Source of the DNA: Fretibacterium sp. OH1220_COT-178
GTDB lineage: Bacteria > Synergistota > Synergistia > Synergistales > Aminobacteriaceae
NCBI RefSeq assembly: GCF_003860125.1
Contig: NZ_RQYL01000001.1
Coordinates: 1-64,000 of the forward strand
Direction: 5' to 3'
DNA: 64,000 nt
The notes beneath the pieces were generated by a model. It worked only from the letters and a program-made list of their open reading frames with translations, ran no database searches and was not told the DNA's origin. Of the stretch, positions 47,374 through 55,332 are shown one piece after another. Every line of letters starts with the position of its first letter. Position 1 is the first letter of the stretch. Made by a program: the position numbers and the translations under genes.

Positions 47374-47430
47374 TCTCGAAGGGGGAACGGGGCGTACCGA
47401 ACTTCGGTACGCCCCGTTCCCCCTTCGAGA
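47374..47430. repeat. Perfect 27-bp inverted repeat with 3-base loop
   Basis: Two 27-base arms are exact complements of each other around a loop of three bases, between the convergent ymdB and TAXI genes. The arms begin at 47374 and end at 47430. It is far longer than the terminators elsewhere in the window, and it has no T-run on the plus side. It most likely acts as a two-way terminator or mRNA end stabiliser; it could also be an interspersed repeat. Confidence 0.85.
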
Positions 47431-47480
47431 TAAAGGTTCGTGCGCCGTGCCGATACGGCATGACCGGCGGATACCGGCCG

Positions 47481-48446
47481 CTATCGGACTTCAGGTACCG
47501 CCATCCCCTTCTCCTTGTAATACTTTGCGGCACCGGGATGGACCGAGATGGAAGCCCCCTTGAGCGCCGTTTCGAGGGAGATCAGTTTCGCCTTGTCGTG
47601 AACGGGCTTCAGCTCATCGAGATTCTCGAAAACGGCCTTGACGATGTTGTAGACCAGATCGTCCGGCATCGTCGCGTCACAGACCAGGATGGCCATCACC
47701 GCCGGGGTGGGAGTATCGTGGTCGACGCCCTTGTAGGTCCCGGCCGGGACAACGTCCTTCGTGAAATAGGGGAACTGCTTGACGAGGTTGTCCAGCAGCT
47801 CCTCGTCGAAGGCCACCAGATCGATGTCCTTCTGGGCAGCCAGGGCCATCACCGCGGCGGTGGGATACCCCGCAAGCAGGAACCCGGCATCCAGCTGACC
47901 GTCCTGGAGGCGTTCGGCCGTGTTGGCAAAATCCAGGAAGTCCGTGTTCATATCCGAATACTTGATCCCCGCGGCGGAAAAAATCGAGTTCAGGCTGCCC
48001 GCGACGCCCGATCCCGGCGCCCCGACGGAGACGCGCTTGCCCTTGATCTCCATCAGAGTCCTGATGCCACTGCCCTTCACCGTGATGCACTGCACGTGCT
48101 CCGGATAGAGGGAAGCGATCATTCTCAGGTTCTCCACGGGCTTGTTGAAGGGCTTCTCCCCCCTGATGGCCATGTAGGAGACGTCGTTCTGGACCAGAGC
48201 CATGCTCACTTCGTGACCGGCGATCAGATTGATGTTTGCCGCGGAGGCGTTGCCCGTCTCGGCCGTAACTTCGACGTTGGGCACGTGTTTGTTCATCACC
48301 TGGGCCAACCCGCCGCCCAAAGGATAGTAAGTCCCGGCCACGCCGCCCGTAGCGATAGAGAGAAACGTCTTCTCCGCCGCCGAAGCCGCAAGCCCCATCG
48401 TCAGGACAAATCCCACCACAATCAAAACGCTCAGCATCCTCTTCAA
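47481..48446 (-). CDS. TAXI-family TRAP transporter binding protein
   Basis: Periplasmic protein of 321 residues. Signal peptide at residues 3-22, cut after ASAA. TAXI family signs: FLSIATGGVAGTYYPLGGGLAQVMNKHVP, VEVTAETGNASAANINLIA, and GKRVSVGAPGSGVAGS. The family feeds a fused TRAP permease (4TM-12TM), which is not in the window. The best-known ligands are glutamate or other amino acids and 2-oxoglutarate. TTG at 48446, about nine bases after AGGAGG, is preferred to a GTG seven codons earlier without a ribosome site. Isolated, in a convergent position with ymdB. Confidence 0.93.
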   Translation of the reverse strand: MKRMLSVLIVVGFVLTMGLAASAAEKTFLSIATGGVAGTYYPLGGGLAQVMNKHVPNVEVTAETGNASAANINLIAGHEVSMALVQNDVSYMAIRGEKPFNKPVENLRMIASLYPEHVQCITVKGSGIRTLMEIKGKRVSVGAPGSGVAGSLNSIFSAAGIKYSDMNTDFLDFANTAERLQDGQLDAGFLLAGYPTAAVMALAAQKDIDLVAFDEELLDNLVKQFPYFTKDVVPAGTYKGVDHDTPTPAVMAILVCDATMPDDLVYNIVKAVFENLDELKPVHDKAKLISLETALKGASISVHPGAAKYYKEKGMAVPEVR

Positions 48447-48572
48447 ATCGAACACCCTCCTCTTCACACCGAAAATAAAAGCACGGAACCTCGAAAGCAG
48501 AAAAACTCCGCCTTCAAAAAATATTACTACAAAATGGAGGATGGCGCCAGCATTTCAGGGCAAAGGGCGGGC

Positions 48573-48920
48573 CTATTCCCGATATTCGTAGTGAAGGATC
48601 TCGGCCTCGCTCCACAGCTTTTCAAGCTTGTAGAACTCCCGTCCCTTGTGGCTGAAGACGTGAACGGCAACCTCTCCCGCGTCGACCAGACGCCAGTTGG
48701 AGCTGCTTTCGCCCTCGATCTGTACCGTCAGTCCCCGCCGTCTCAAGGCCTCCTCCGCAGCTTCCAGCAAGGTCTTCATATGGACCTCGGAATTTCCCGT
48801 CGCCAGAATGAAGACATCGGACAGCGTCCCCGCCTCCCCGAGGTCGAGGACGGCAATATCCTGGGCCCTCTTGTCCGCCAGCGCCGAACAGACGTCATCG
48901 TAATCGTTGAGCCTTCCCAT
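48573..48920 (-). CDS. rsfS: Ribosomal silencing factor RsfS
   Basis: Protein of 115 residues that binds L14 and blocks 30S/50S joining. Family segments: ADKRAQDIAVLDLGEAGTLSDVFILATGNSEVHMKTL, IEGESSSNWRLVDAGEVAVHVFS and REFYKLEKLWSEAEILHY. The start at 48920 is the best; an in-frame extension to 48995 is possible. Its order with nadD and the LCP gene (obgE-nadD-LCP-rsfS) is common in diderm and Firmicutes-related genomes. Confidence 0.94.
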   Translation of the reverse strand: MGRLNDYDDVCSALADKRAQDIAVLDLGEAGTLSDVFILATGNSEVHMKTLLEAAEEALRRRGLTVQIEGESSSNWRLVDAGEVAVHVFSHKGREFYKLEKLWSEAEILHYEYRE

Positions 48921-49019
48921 AAACCGCAACACCTCGCTTTCAGATTCGGATTGCCGTGGCGACGGCCTGCGAGCCCCCGCCGCTTTGGCCTCCACAGAAT
49001 CACACGGAGGCCGTACACA

Positions 49020-50345
49020 TCAGAAGTTCAAGGATTCCAGCCGTTTGAAGACGACTTCCTTATCGTGCCCAAAGATAAGGGAGACCATGGTGGCCCTCTT
49101 CTCCTCCCGGACCAGACCGGGATTGGTTATTCCGCAAAGCTCCGCCAGGGCCAGGGCTGCCTGTTTGTCCCTCTCCGTCCCGCCGGCGGGATAGACGACG
49201 TTGGTCGTGTGGTAGTCGAAATGCCGAGCGTTCCCGGCATAGGGCACCTCGATGCCGATCCGCTGAAAGAGCCGGGAGGCCTTTTTGCCCAGACCGGACT
49301 CGCCGTCCCCGTTCAGGACACCGATCTTGCCGATCTGCTCCCGAAGCGCCTGCAGTCGCTCCTCCGTGAGGGGGGCGGACGGAAGCACATCCCCCGAGGC
49401 CGAGGACAAATCGGAATCCTGACTGCGGGGAGGAAGCTTTGCCGCCAGTTCGAGGGAGAGCTCCACGGTATCGAGAATCCAGTAGCTCAGATTGCCGCTG
49501 TACCCCGCCTTGCCCGGGGCCATGAACATCCGTACCCGATCCGGAGGGAGCGCGTTGGCAAACTGCATGAGCTTCAGGGCCTCGAGCGGCGTCAGGTCGG
49601 TATCCACGGCGGATACGACCTCGTCGATGAGGGCCGGGATTCGGGGCAGAATGGCGGGCGATTTCAGTTTGGCCAGTACGATGTCCATGAACTTCTGCTG
49701 CCGCTGAACCCGGCCGATGTCCCCCAGAGGATCGTGACGGAAGCGCACGTACTCGAGAGCGGTCTTGCCGTCCATGTGCTGCTGCCCCTTGGGAATATTG
49801 ATGAAAAGCTTGCCCGAGTAGTCGGTATACTTCAAACGCTTCTCCACATAGATGTCGACGCCGCCCAAAAGGTCGATAATGCGCGGAAAACTGCGATAGT
49901 TGACCTTCACGAAGTAATTGATCGCCATCCCGGTCAGGTTCACCACCGTGTCCTTCAGGAGGCCCATCCCGCCATAGACGTAGGCATGATTGATCTTGTC
50001 CCAGCCTCTGCCGGGGATCTGCACCCGCGAGTCCCTTGGTATCGAGGCCACGCGTACCGCCTTGTTGTCGGCATCGAAAATCGCCAGGGCGATCGCGTCG
50101 GTTCGGGAACCGCCGTCGACATCGTCAAGCCCGACAAGCAGAACGTTCACCGTTCCCAGGACGGGGTCGATGTAGGGGCCCTCGACTTTTTTGTCCTGCG
50201 AAACGTCCTCGCTCCCCACCGCCAGGGCATGTCCCAGATCGAGGGGATTGTCGGGGAAAAGCACCTCCTTCAGACGCAGGGCAACCCCACCCGACGTCGC
50301 CAGGAGGATCAGAAAGACGATTCCCAGGATCTTGAAGAATCTCAC
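49020..50345 (-). CDS. LCP-family cell-wall glycopolymer transferase with LytR_C domain
   Basis: Protein of 441 residues. Membrane anchor at residues 4-20, LCP catalytic domain with the conserved Asp and Arg residues (LLVGLDDVDGGSRTDAIALAIFD, RVASIPRDSRVQIPG, DKINHAYVYGG, ALEYVRFRHDPLGDIGRVQRQQ), and a LytR_C domain at the end (IEVPYAGNARHFDYHTTNVVY). LCP proteins transfer glycopolymers to peptidoglycan, known mostly in Gram-positives, so the acceptor in a diderm is uncertain. GTG at 50345 follows GGAGGTG. Between rsfS and nadD. Confidence 0.9.
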   Translation of the reverse strand: MRFFKILGIVFLILLATSGGVALRLKEVLFPDNPLDLGHALAVGSEDVSQDKKVEGPYIDPVLGTVNVLLVGLDDVDGGSRTDAIALAIFDADNKAVRVASIPRDSRVQIPGRGWDKINHAYVYGGMGLLKDTVVNLTGMAINYFVKVNYRSFPRIIDLLGGVDIYVEKRLKYTDYSGKLFINIPKGQQHMDGKTALEYVRFRHDPLGDIGRVQRQQKFMDIVLAKLKSPAILPRIPALIDEVVSAVDTDLTPLEALKLMQFANALPPDRVRMFMAPGKAGYSGNLSYWILDTVELSLELAAKLPPRSQDSDLSSASGDVLPSAPLTEERLQALREQIGKIGVLNGDGESGLGKKASRLFQRIGIEVPYAGNARHFDYHTTNVVYPAGGTERDKQAALALAELCGITNPGLVREEKRATMVSLIFGHDKEVVFKRLESLNF

Positions 50346-50361
50346 CGCGACACCTCCATAG

Positions 50362-50958
50362 TCATCTGTAAAGCCCCCCGGACTCGATATACGTCTCGAC
50401 CAGGTGCGGAACCAAAAAGCGTATGCCCCGTCCGTCCCTGGCACGCTGGCGAATTTCGGTGCTCGAAATGGCGAACTGAGGGATCTCTATCAGCTCGAGG
50501 CCACTACGAATTTCCCTGGGCAGGGAATCGAGCCCCTGGACGGAATAGCCCGGACGCGTGACCGTAACCAGAGTGCAGAGCGAGGGCAACAGCATATAGT
50601 CCACCCACGTCTCTATGGCAAGCAGGGCATCCAGGCCCGTGATGAAAAAAAGGTTCTCGGGCGGAATCCCCTTCTCGATGAACTCCCTCAAGGTGTCCAC
50701 GGTGTGGGAGGGATACCCCCGGTCGATCTCCGTCCTGGAGACAGAAAATTCCGGCACTCCAGCCGTCGCCAACAGCGTCATGGCATAGCGATCCTCCGGC
50801 GGAGTGATCCGCCGGTCCCGCTTGTGCGGAGGAGAGCCCGTGGGAACAAAGACGATCCGATCGAGATTCAAGCGGCGGCGACATTCCTCGGCCGCAAGCA
50901 AATGCCCGTAATGGATGGGGTCGAAGGTACCTCCCATGATGCCCGTCTTGATGGACAC
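50362..50958 (-). CDS. nadD: Nicotinate-nucleotide adenylyltransferase
   Basis: Protein of 198 residues of NAD synthesis. Seen: GIMGGTFDPIHYGHLLAAEE with the HxGH motif, VPTGSPPHKRD, FITGLDALLAIETW and the ISSTEIRQRARDG signature. GTG at 50958, eight bases after GGGAGGA. Transcribed with the LCP gene 16 bases downstream. Confidence 0.95.
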   Translation of the reverse strand: MSIKTGIMGGTFDPIHYGHLLAAEECRRRLNLDRIVFVPTGSPPHKRDRRITPPEDRYAMTLLATAGVPEFSVSRTEIDRGYPSHTVDTLREFIEKGIPPENLFFITGLDALLAIETWVDYMLLPSLCTLVTVTRPGYSVQGLDSLPREIRSGLELIEIPQFAISSTEIRQRARDGRGIRFLVPHLVETYIESGGLYR

Positions 50959-51046
50959 AGCGCAAGTCCTCCCATTCCGGTCTGCAGAGGTGGACGCCAG
51001 ACGTTCCGACGCACCTCGAAAAGATGGCTCGCTCCGATTTTCACTC

Positions 51047-52348
51047 TCAGTCTATAATTTTATCAGGCTGGAAGTCGAATTCCACCTCGCCGATCATCAC
51101 CTTGTCGCCCTCCCGGGCGCCCGCCTCCTCCAACGCCTCTTCGACCTTGAGCCGCTTCAGAAGGCGGGCGAACTTCACCATCGCGTCCTCCTGGTCGAAG
51201 TCGATCCGCCGAACGGAGCGCTCCAGGTTCTGGTGCTCAACGCGGAAACCGCCGTCATTGAGGCGACGGATCTCCACGGGCTCGAGCCTTCCGCCCCCCC
51301 GCCGCGGGAGCTCCTGAACGTCCAGGGGCTCCGCCAGGGAAACCGTACCCTCTGGGCGGGGATGAAGACGGACGAGATCGACAATCGCTCCGATCAGGGC
51401 GGGAATCCCCTCCCCCGTCAGCGCGCTGACAAAAAGACAGGGCACCCCCAGCCGCTCCATTTCCTCCTCGAGGAGGGCGACATTTTCGTCCACCCCGGGC
51501 AAATCCGTCTTGTTCCCCACCACCAGACAGGGCCGTCCGGTCAGGTCCGCCCCGTAGGCCTCGAATTCGTTCCGGACGATCCGCCAATTTCCCAGCACAT
51601 CGGGCTCGGAGAGGTCCACGACATGCACCAACACCCGGGTTCGCTCCACATGACGCAGAAAGTGAAGACCAAGCCCCTTGGCCTCGTGGGCCCCCTCGAT
51701 CAGCCCGGGCACATCCGCGACGACAATCTGCTGGTCGTCCACGGCCAGGACCCCCAAATTGGGGGAGAGGGTCGTGAAGGGGTACCCCGCGATCTTCGGC
51801 CTCGCGCCGCTGATGGCCGCCAGAATGCTCGACTTCCCCGCATTGGGGAATCCCACCAACCCGACGTCGGCAATCAGCTTGAGCTCCAGGAGCAAGGTCC
51901 GTTCCTCTCCAGGGTCTCCCTTCTCCGCAAATCGGGGGGCACGGCGCACGGAGCTCGCGAAATGGGCGTTGCCACGCCCGCCACGCCCCCCCTTGGCCGC
52001 GACAAAGGTCTGCCCCGGCTCCACGAGGTCGGCGACAATCCGCCCCGTGGCCTCGTCCCGAACCAGAGTCCCGCAGGGCAGAAAAATGCGCAGGTGCTCC
52101 CCATTCGCTCCGGTCTGCATCGCCCCCCCTCCGTGGCCCGCATGACCGGCCTGAAACCGTTTGTTGAACTCGAAGTCGGCCAGGGTGACCAAGCCGCCCA
52201 CCGCCTCGAGGATCACGTCCCCCCCCCGGCCGCCATCGGCTCCGTCCGGTCCTCCCTTGGGGATGAACTTCTCTCTGCGAAAGCTGAGGGCCCCGTTGCC
52301 CCCGCGCCCAGCCTTCACCATTATTCTGGCCAGATCGATAAACTTCAC
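51047..52348 (-). CDS. obgE: GTPase Obg
   Basis: Protein of 433 residues, an essential ribosome-associated GTPase. The Gly-rich N-terminal Obg domain (VKAGRGGNGALSFRREKFIPKGGPDGADGGRGGDVILEA) is followed by the G domain (G1 GFPNAGKSSILAAIS; G3 DVPGLIEGAHEAKGLG; G4 NKTDLPG), then a C-terminal OCT domain (GGFRVEHQNLERSVRRIDFDQEDAMVKFARLL). The start is GTG at 52348 with a poor ribosome site; a TTG five codons earlier is an alternative. It follows the terminator of the L21-Prp-L27 operon. Confidence 0.96.
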   Translation of the reverse strand: MKFIDLARIMVKAGRGGNGALSFRREKFIPKGGPDGADGGRGGDVILEAVGGLVTLADFEFNKRFQAGHAGHGGGAMQTGANGEHLRIFLPCGTLVRDEATGRIVADLVEPGQTFVAAKGGRGGRGNAHFASSVRRAPRFAEKGDPGEERTLLLELKLIADVGLVGFPNAGKSSILAAISGARPKIAGYPFTTLSPNLGVLAVDDQQIVVADVPGLIEGAHEAKGLGLHFLRHVERTRVLVHVVDLSEPDVLGNWRIVRNEFEAYGADLTGRPCLVVGNKTDLPGVDENVALLEEEMERLGVPCLFVSALTGEGIPALIGAIVDLVRLHPRPEGTVSLAEPLDVQELPRRGGGRLEPVEIRRLNDGGFRVEHQNLERSVRRIDFDQEDAMVKFARLLKRLKVEEALEEAGAREGDKVMIGEVEFDFQPDKIID

Positions 52349-52453
52349 TTGCAGCACCACCAAAAGCAGGCGTTTTCCCGATGGGGAATAGGCCTAGAGT
52401 AAGCCCTCAAGGGCAATCCGACGACACGCGCCAAACGACAGTGCCCTCGAACA

Positions 52454-52488
52454 GAAAAAAGGAAGGCCCCAAGAAGACAGGGCCCTCC
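52454..52488 (-). terminator. Terminator of the rplU-prp-rpmA operon
   Basis: On the minus strand GGAGGGCCC, loop, GGGCCTTCC (one G-T pair), then TTTTTT, about 120 bases after rpmA. A second hairpin at 52553-52586 lies closer to the stop. Confidence 0.8.
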
Positions 52489-52606
52489 ATCAAAACTCAG
52501 GGTAACAACGCCGACGAAGCAAAGAATCTCGGGCCGCAGGAAAAGCATAGACACGAGGATACGGAAACGCGTCCGTATATCCTCGTATTTCCTGCTCGAG
52601 CCCCGC

Positions 52607-52894
52607 TTAATGGGCAGCGTCCGGAACGATGGAGACGTACTTGCGGTCTCCGCGGGTGGCGTACTCCACCTTCCCCGGCAACAGGGCGAAGAGGGTAAAA
52701 TCGCGGCCGAGCCCCACGTGTTTGCCGGGGTGTACCCGGGTTCCGCACTGACGCACCAGAATACTACCCGCCGTCACATCCTGACCGGCATAGACCTTGA
52801 TCCCCCTGTACTTGGGGTTGCTGTCCCTGCCGTTGGTGGAACTGCCCTGACCCTTTTTATGGGCAAAGAACTGTATGTCGAACCGAAAAATCAT
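52607..52894 (-). CDS. rpmA: 50S ribosomal protein L27 with processed N-terminus
   Basis: Protein of 95 residues. After the N-terminal part [10 protein letters not shown] the mature sequence [21 protein letters not shown] begins. The QFF-A junction matches the site cut by Prp in Firmicutes and relatives, so the first 10 residues should be removed. L27 reaches the peptidyl transferase centre, and cleavage is essential in S. aureus. ATG at 52894 overlaps the prp stop as ATGA. Seen motifs continue with [20 protein letters not shown] and [17 protein letters not shown]. Confidence 0.96.
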   Translation of the reverse strand: MIFRFDIQFFAHKKGQGSSTNGRDSNPKYRGIKVYAGQDVTAGSILVRQCGTRVHPGKHVGLGRDFTLFALLPGKVEYATRGDRKYVSIVPDAAH

Positions 52895-53217
52895 AATCGC
52901 ACCTCCGCAACACGTACATGTCCGGGATAGCCGGACTCGATTTCCTTCAAGGACAACGCGACCGTCCGCGTCAGAAGATCCAGGGATTCCGCAAGCTCCT
53001 CGGGCCAGAAGACCTTGACTAAAGGGGCCTTGGGGTCGACCTCGCAACGCAGATCCTGGATCCTGGCCACCTCGGAAAGGCCGAGAAGAAGCCCATGAAC
53101 GAGCGCCGATACCGCAGCGCAAACCACGTCCGTTCCTCTGGGAGCGCTCCCGGAATGTCCCCGGCTCTCGAGCCCGACAAGCGTTTCCTTCCTCCAATGG
53201 AGGGTGACGCAGATCAC
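52891..53217 (-). CDS. prp: Ribosomal-processing cysteine protease Prp
   Basis: Protein of 108 residues. Catalytic His21 is in ESRGHSG and Cys33 in [10 protein letters not shown], with the family order. It cleaves the N-terminal extension of L27 made by the next gene, with which it overlaps. GTG at 53217 has a weak ribosome site and probably depends on translation of rplU, 18 bases upstream. Confidence 0.95.
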   Translation of the reverse strand: MICVTLHWRKETLVGLESRGHSGSAPRGTDVVCAAVSALVHGLLLGLSEVARIQDLRCEVDPKAPLVKVFWPEELAESLDLLTRTVALSLKEIESGYPGHVRVAEVRL

Positions 53218-53234
53218 GCGACGGCCCGCGTGGA

Positions 53235-53546
53235 CTACCCGTCGATTCCGCGGATGACGATCTCGGTAAAGTACTGGCGATGCCCGCGCAGACGGCGATA
53301 GTTCTTCTTGCTCTTATACTTGAAAACGAGGACCTTCTTGTCCCGGGCCTGAGCGAGGATCTCCGCCCTTACGCCGGCGCCCGAGACGTACGGGGCCCCG
53401 AACTTTGTCCCGCCGTCGCCCCCCACCATCAAAACCTTGTCGAGGACGACCTCGTCGCCGACTCCTCCCTCCAGGCGCTCGACACGGAATCGGTCGCCCA
53501 CCTGAACGCGATACTGCTTGCCACCCGTCTCCAGAACTGCGTACAC
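53235..53546 (-). CDS. rplU: 50S ribosomal protein L21
   Basis: Protein of 103 residues. Seen: [22 protein letters not shown], the [35 protein letters not shown] segment typical of L21. The GTG start at 53546 follows GGAAGGAGGAAG. First gene of the rplU-prp-rpmA operon, with a promoter at 53635-53663 and a leader of about 90 bases. Confidence 0.96.
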   Translation of the reverse strand: MYAVLETGGKQYRVQVGDRFRVERLEGGVGDEVVLDKVLMVGGDGGTKFGAPYVSGAGVRAEILAQARDKKVLVFKYKSKKNYRRLRGHRQYFTEIVIRGIDG

Positions 53547-53634
53547 GATATTCTTCCTCCTTCCGCTGGCTCAGGCCCTCCCGCCGAAAAGGCAAAGGAG
53601 ATTACGCCTTGACCATGCGACACATAACTTGATG

Positions 53635-53663
53635 ATTTTACGCATAGACAGGTCATCCGTCAA
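53635..53663 (-). promoter_or_regulatory. Promoter of the rplU-prp-rpmA operon
   Basis: The minus strand reads TTGACG, a 17-base spacer, then TAAAAT. A good sigma-70 type promoter about 90 bases upstream of rplU. The leader RNA could fold, but I cannot show an L21-type leader element. Confidence 0.7.
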
Positions 53664-53988
53664 CCCGGCCGGAGCGGACGCGCGTTTTCCGTCGATCTTT
53701 GCGGGGATGCCCACCTTGGGTGCGATGCACCCCTTCATGCGTTTGCCCCCAATGAAGAACGCAGGCGATTCGTATGGTCCTTGCTTCGCCGGCTCTCCGC
53801 CCGCTCTTCCTCCGGAGAGGAACGCCTCCTCCCGGAACGGTCGTGAATGGATTCAGGCCGTGATGCCAATGCAAAAAAGGAGTTTACACGATAAAATGGA
53901 AAGGTTAGCGAGCTTGTCCAAGGTTACGGGGACACTGCGAAGTCGGATCTTATTCCATTCTCGAAAAAGTGAAAGGCTGTGACACTTT
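53664..53988. other. Intergenic region between rplU and the cysteine desulfidase gene
   Basis: 325 bases without a gene between divergent transcripts. I see only a small GGGTGC/GCACCC hairpin at 53718-53732 and no convincing plus-strand promoter. A minus-strand open frame at 53653-53874 looks like chance. Confidence 0.55.
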
Positions 53989-55266
53989 ATGTTTACGATC
54001 ACGGAATTTTTGCGGCAGGAGGTCAGGCCCGCACTTGGATGTACCGAGCCCGGAGCCGTGGCGCTTGCCGTCGCCAAGGCCTGCGAGCAGTTGCCGGGCC
54101 TGGCCGACACCCTGGAGGTCGTCGTCAGCAACAGCATCTACAAGAACGGCATCGCGGTCGGCATTCCGGGCACCGACGGGTTGAGAGGCAACGAGATCGC
54201 CGCCGCTCTGGCAGTTTTTTGCGGCAAGAGCGATTACGGCCTGGAGGTCCTCAAGGACGCAACCGCCCAAGACCTGGAGAAGGCCCGCAAATTCATCGAG
54301 GAGGGAAAGCTGACGCTGACGGCCAACGGGCGCCCCGGCGTCTACGTGGAGGCCACGGCCTCACGCGGGGCCGAAACGGGAACGGCGATCATCCGGGATT
54401 CCCACTCCAACATCGTGGAGGTCCGCAAAAACGGACAACCCCTTGCCCGAGCCGAGGAGAAACGGTCGGGCTCTCGTGCCCCCTCGGTGAGCGAGGAGGT
54501 GGCACGGACCGACTTCGAGTCGCTTGTCGCCCTGGCGGACACGCTCTCCCCCTCCGACGTCGACTATATATGGGAAGGGATCGAGATGAACCAACGGATC
54601 TCGAAGCACGGTTTTGCGCACAAAGTCGGGCTGGGCCTGGGTCGCACCGTGCGCGAGGCGGCCGGCCCGGGCTACGCGCACGACCTCGCGGCCAAGATCA
54701 AGGCCATATCCGCCGCGGCCTCCGACGCCCGGATGGCGGGGGTCTCCATGCCCGTCATGAGCAGCGCCGGATCCGGCAACCACGGAATCACCGCCATCCT
54801 TCCCGTCTACGTCGTCGGAGAACACCATCAAAAAAGCCGGGACGAAATCGCACGCGCCATCGCCTACAGCCACCTGGCCACCAGCTATATCAAGAGCCGG
54901 ATGGGACGCTTGAGCCCGGTCTGCGGCTGCGCCGTCGCCGCAGGGGCAGGAGCGGCCGCGGGGATCGTAAAACTGCTGGGCGGGGACGACCATCAGGCCC
55001 AGAAGGCGATGGAACTGGTCATGGGCAACATCGTGGGCATGGTCTGCGACGGGGCCAAGGAGTCCTGCGCCCTCAAGGTGGGGACCGGTGCCACGGAGGC
55101 CTTCTACGCCGCGAAGATCGCGCTCTCCGACGGGGGAATGGAGGTTTCCCAGGGTGTGGTCGACGTCTCGGACTTCGCCGCCACCGTCGTCAACGCCGCG
55201 CGGCTCAACAGCGAGGGCATGAAGAACGTCGACAACACCCTGATCGACATCATATCATCGCACTGA
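53989..55266 (+). CDS. L-cysteine desulfidase / UPF0597-family protein
   Basis: Protein of 425 residues of the CyuA/YhaM family, oxygen-sensitive Fe-S enzymes that break down L-cysteine to sulfide, pyruvate and ammonia. A Cys is at residue 18 in LGCTEPGAVALAVAKACE; four more are at 312, 314, 353 and 360 (SPVCGCAVAAGAG, GMVCDGAKESCALK), which fit cluster binding. SAGSGNHGITAILPV is a further family signature. Some family members act on serine. It is followed 66 bases later by a peptide-type binding protein in the same direction. Likely an amino-acid fermentation enzyme. Confidence 0.88.
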   Translation: MFTITEFLRQEVRPALGCTEPGAVALAVAKACEQLPGLADTLEVVVSNSIYKNGIAVGIPGTDGLRGNEIAAALAVFCGKSDYGLEVLKDATAQDLEKARKFIEEGKLTLTANGRPGVYVEATASRGAETGTAIIRDSHSNIVEVRKNGQPLARAEEKRSGSRAPSVSEEVARTDFESLVALADTLSPSDVDYIWEGIEMNQRISKHGFAHKVGLGLGRTVREAAGPGYAHDLAAKIKAISAAASDARMAGVSMPVMSSAGSGNHGITAILPVYVVGEHHQKSRDEIARAIAYSHLATSYIKSRMGRLSPVCGCAVAAGAGAAAGIVKLLGGDDHQAQKAMELVMGNIVGMVCDGAKESCALKVGTGATEAFYAAKIALSDGGMEVSQGVVDVSDFAATVVNAARLNSEGMKNVDNTLIDIISSH

Positions 55267-55332
55267 ACGTCAGAGCTCAACCCAGCCGAGGGTAAATCCC
55301 TTTTCCGAAAAACGAAAGGAGACGTGTTACGC

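Noticed and set aside
47367-50561. Plus-strand open frame of 1064 codons opposite TAXI, rsfS, LCP and nadD
   Set aside because: It is a shadow of four clearly identified genes on the other strand. GC-rich codon usage leaves few stops on the opposite strand.
53653-53874. Minus-strand frame of 73 codons upstream of rplU
   Set aside because: It overlaps the rplU promoter, has no ribosome site and has an Arg/Gly/His-rich chance composition.
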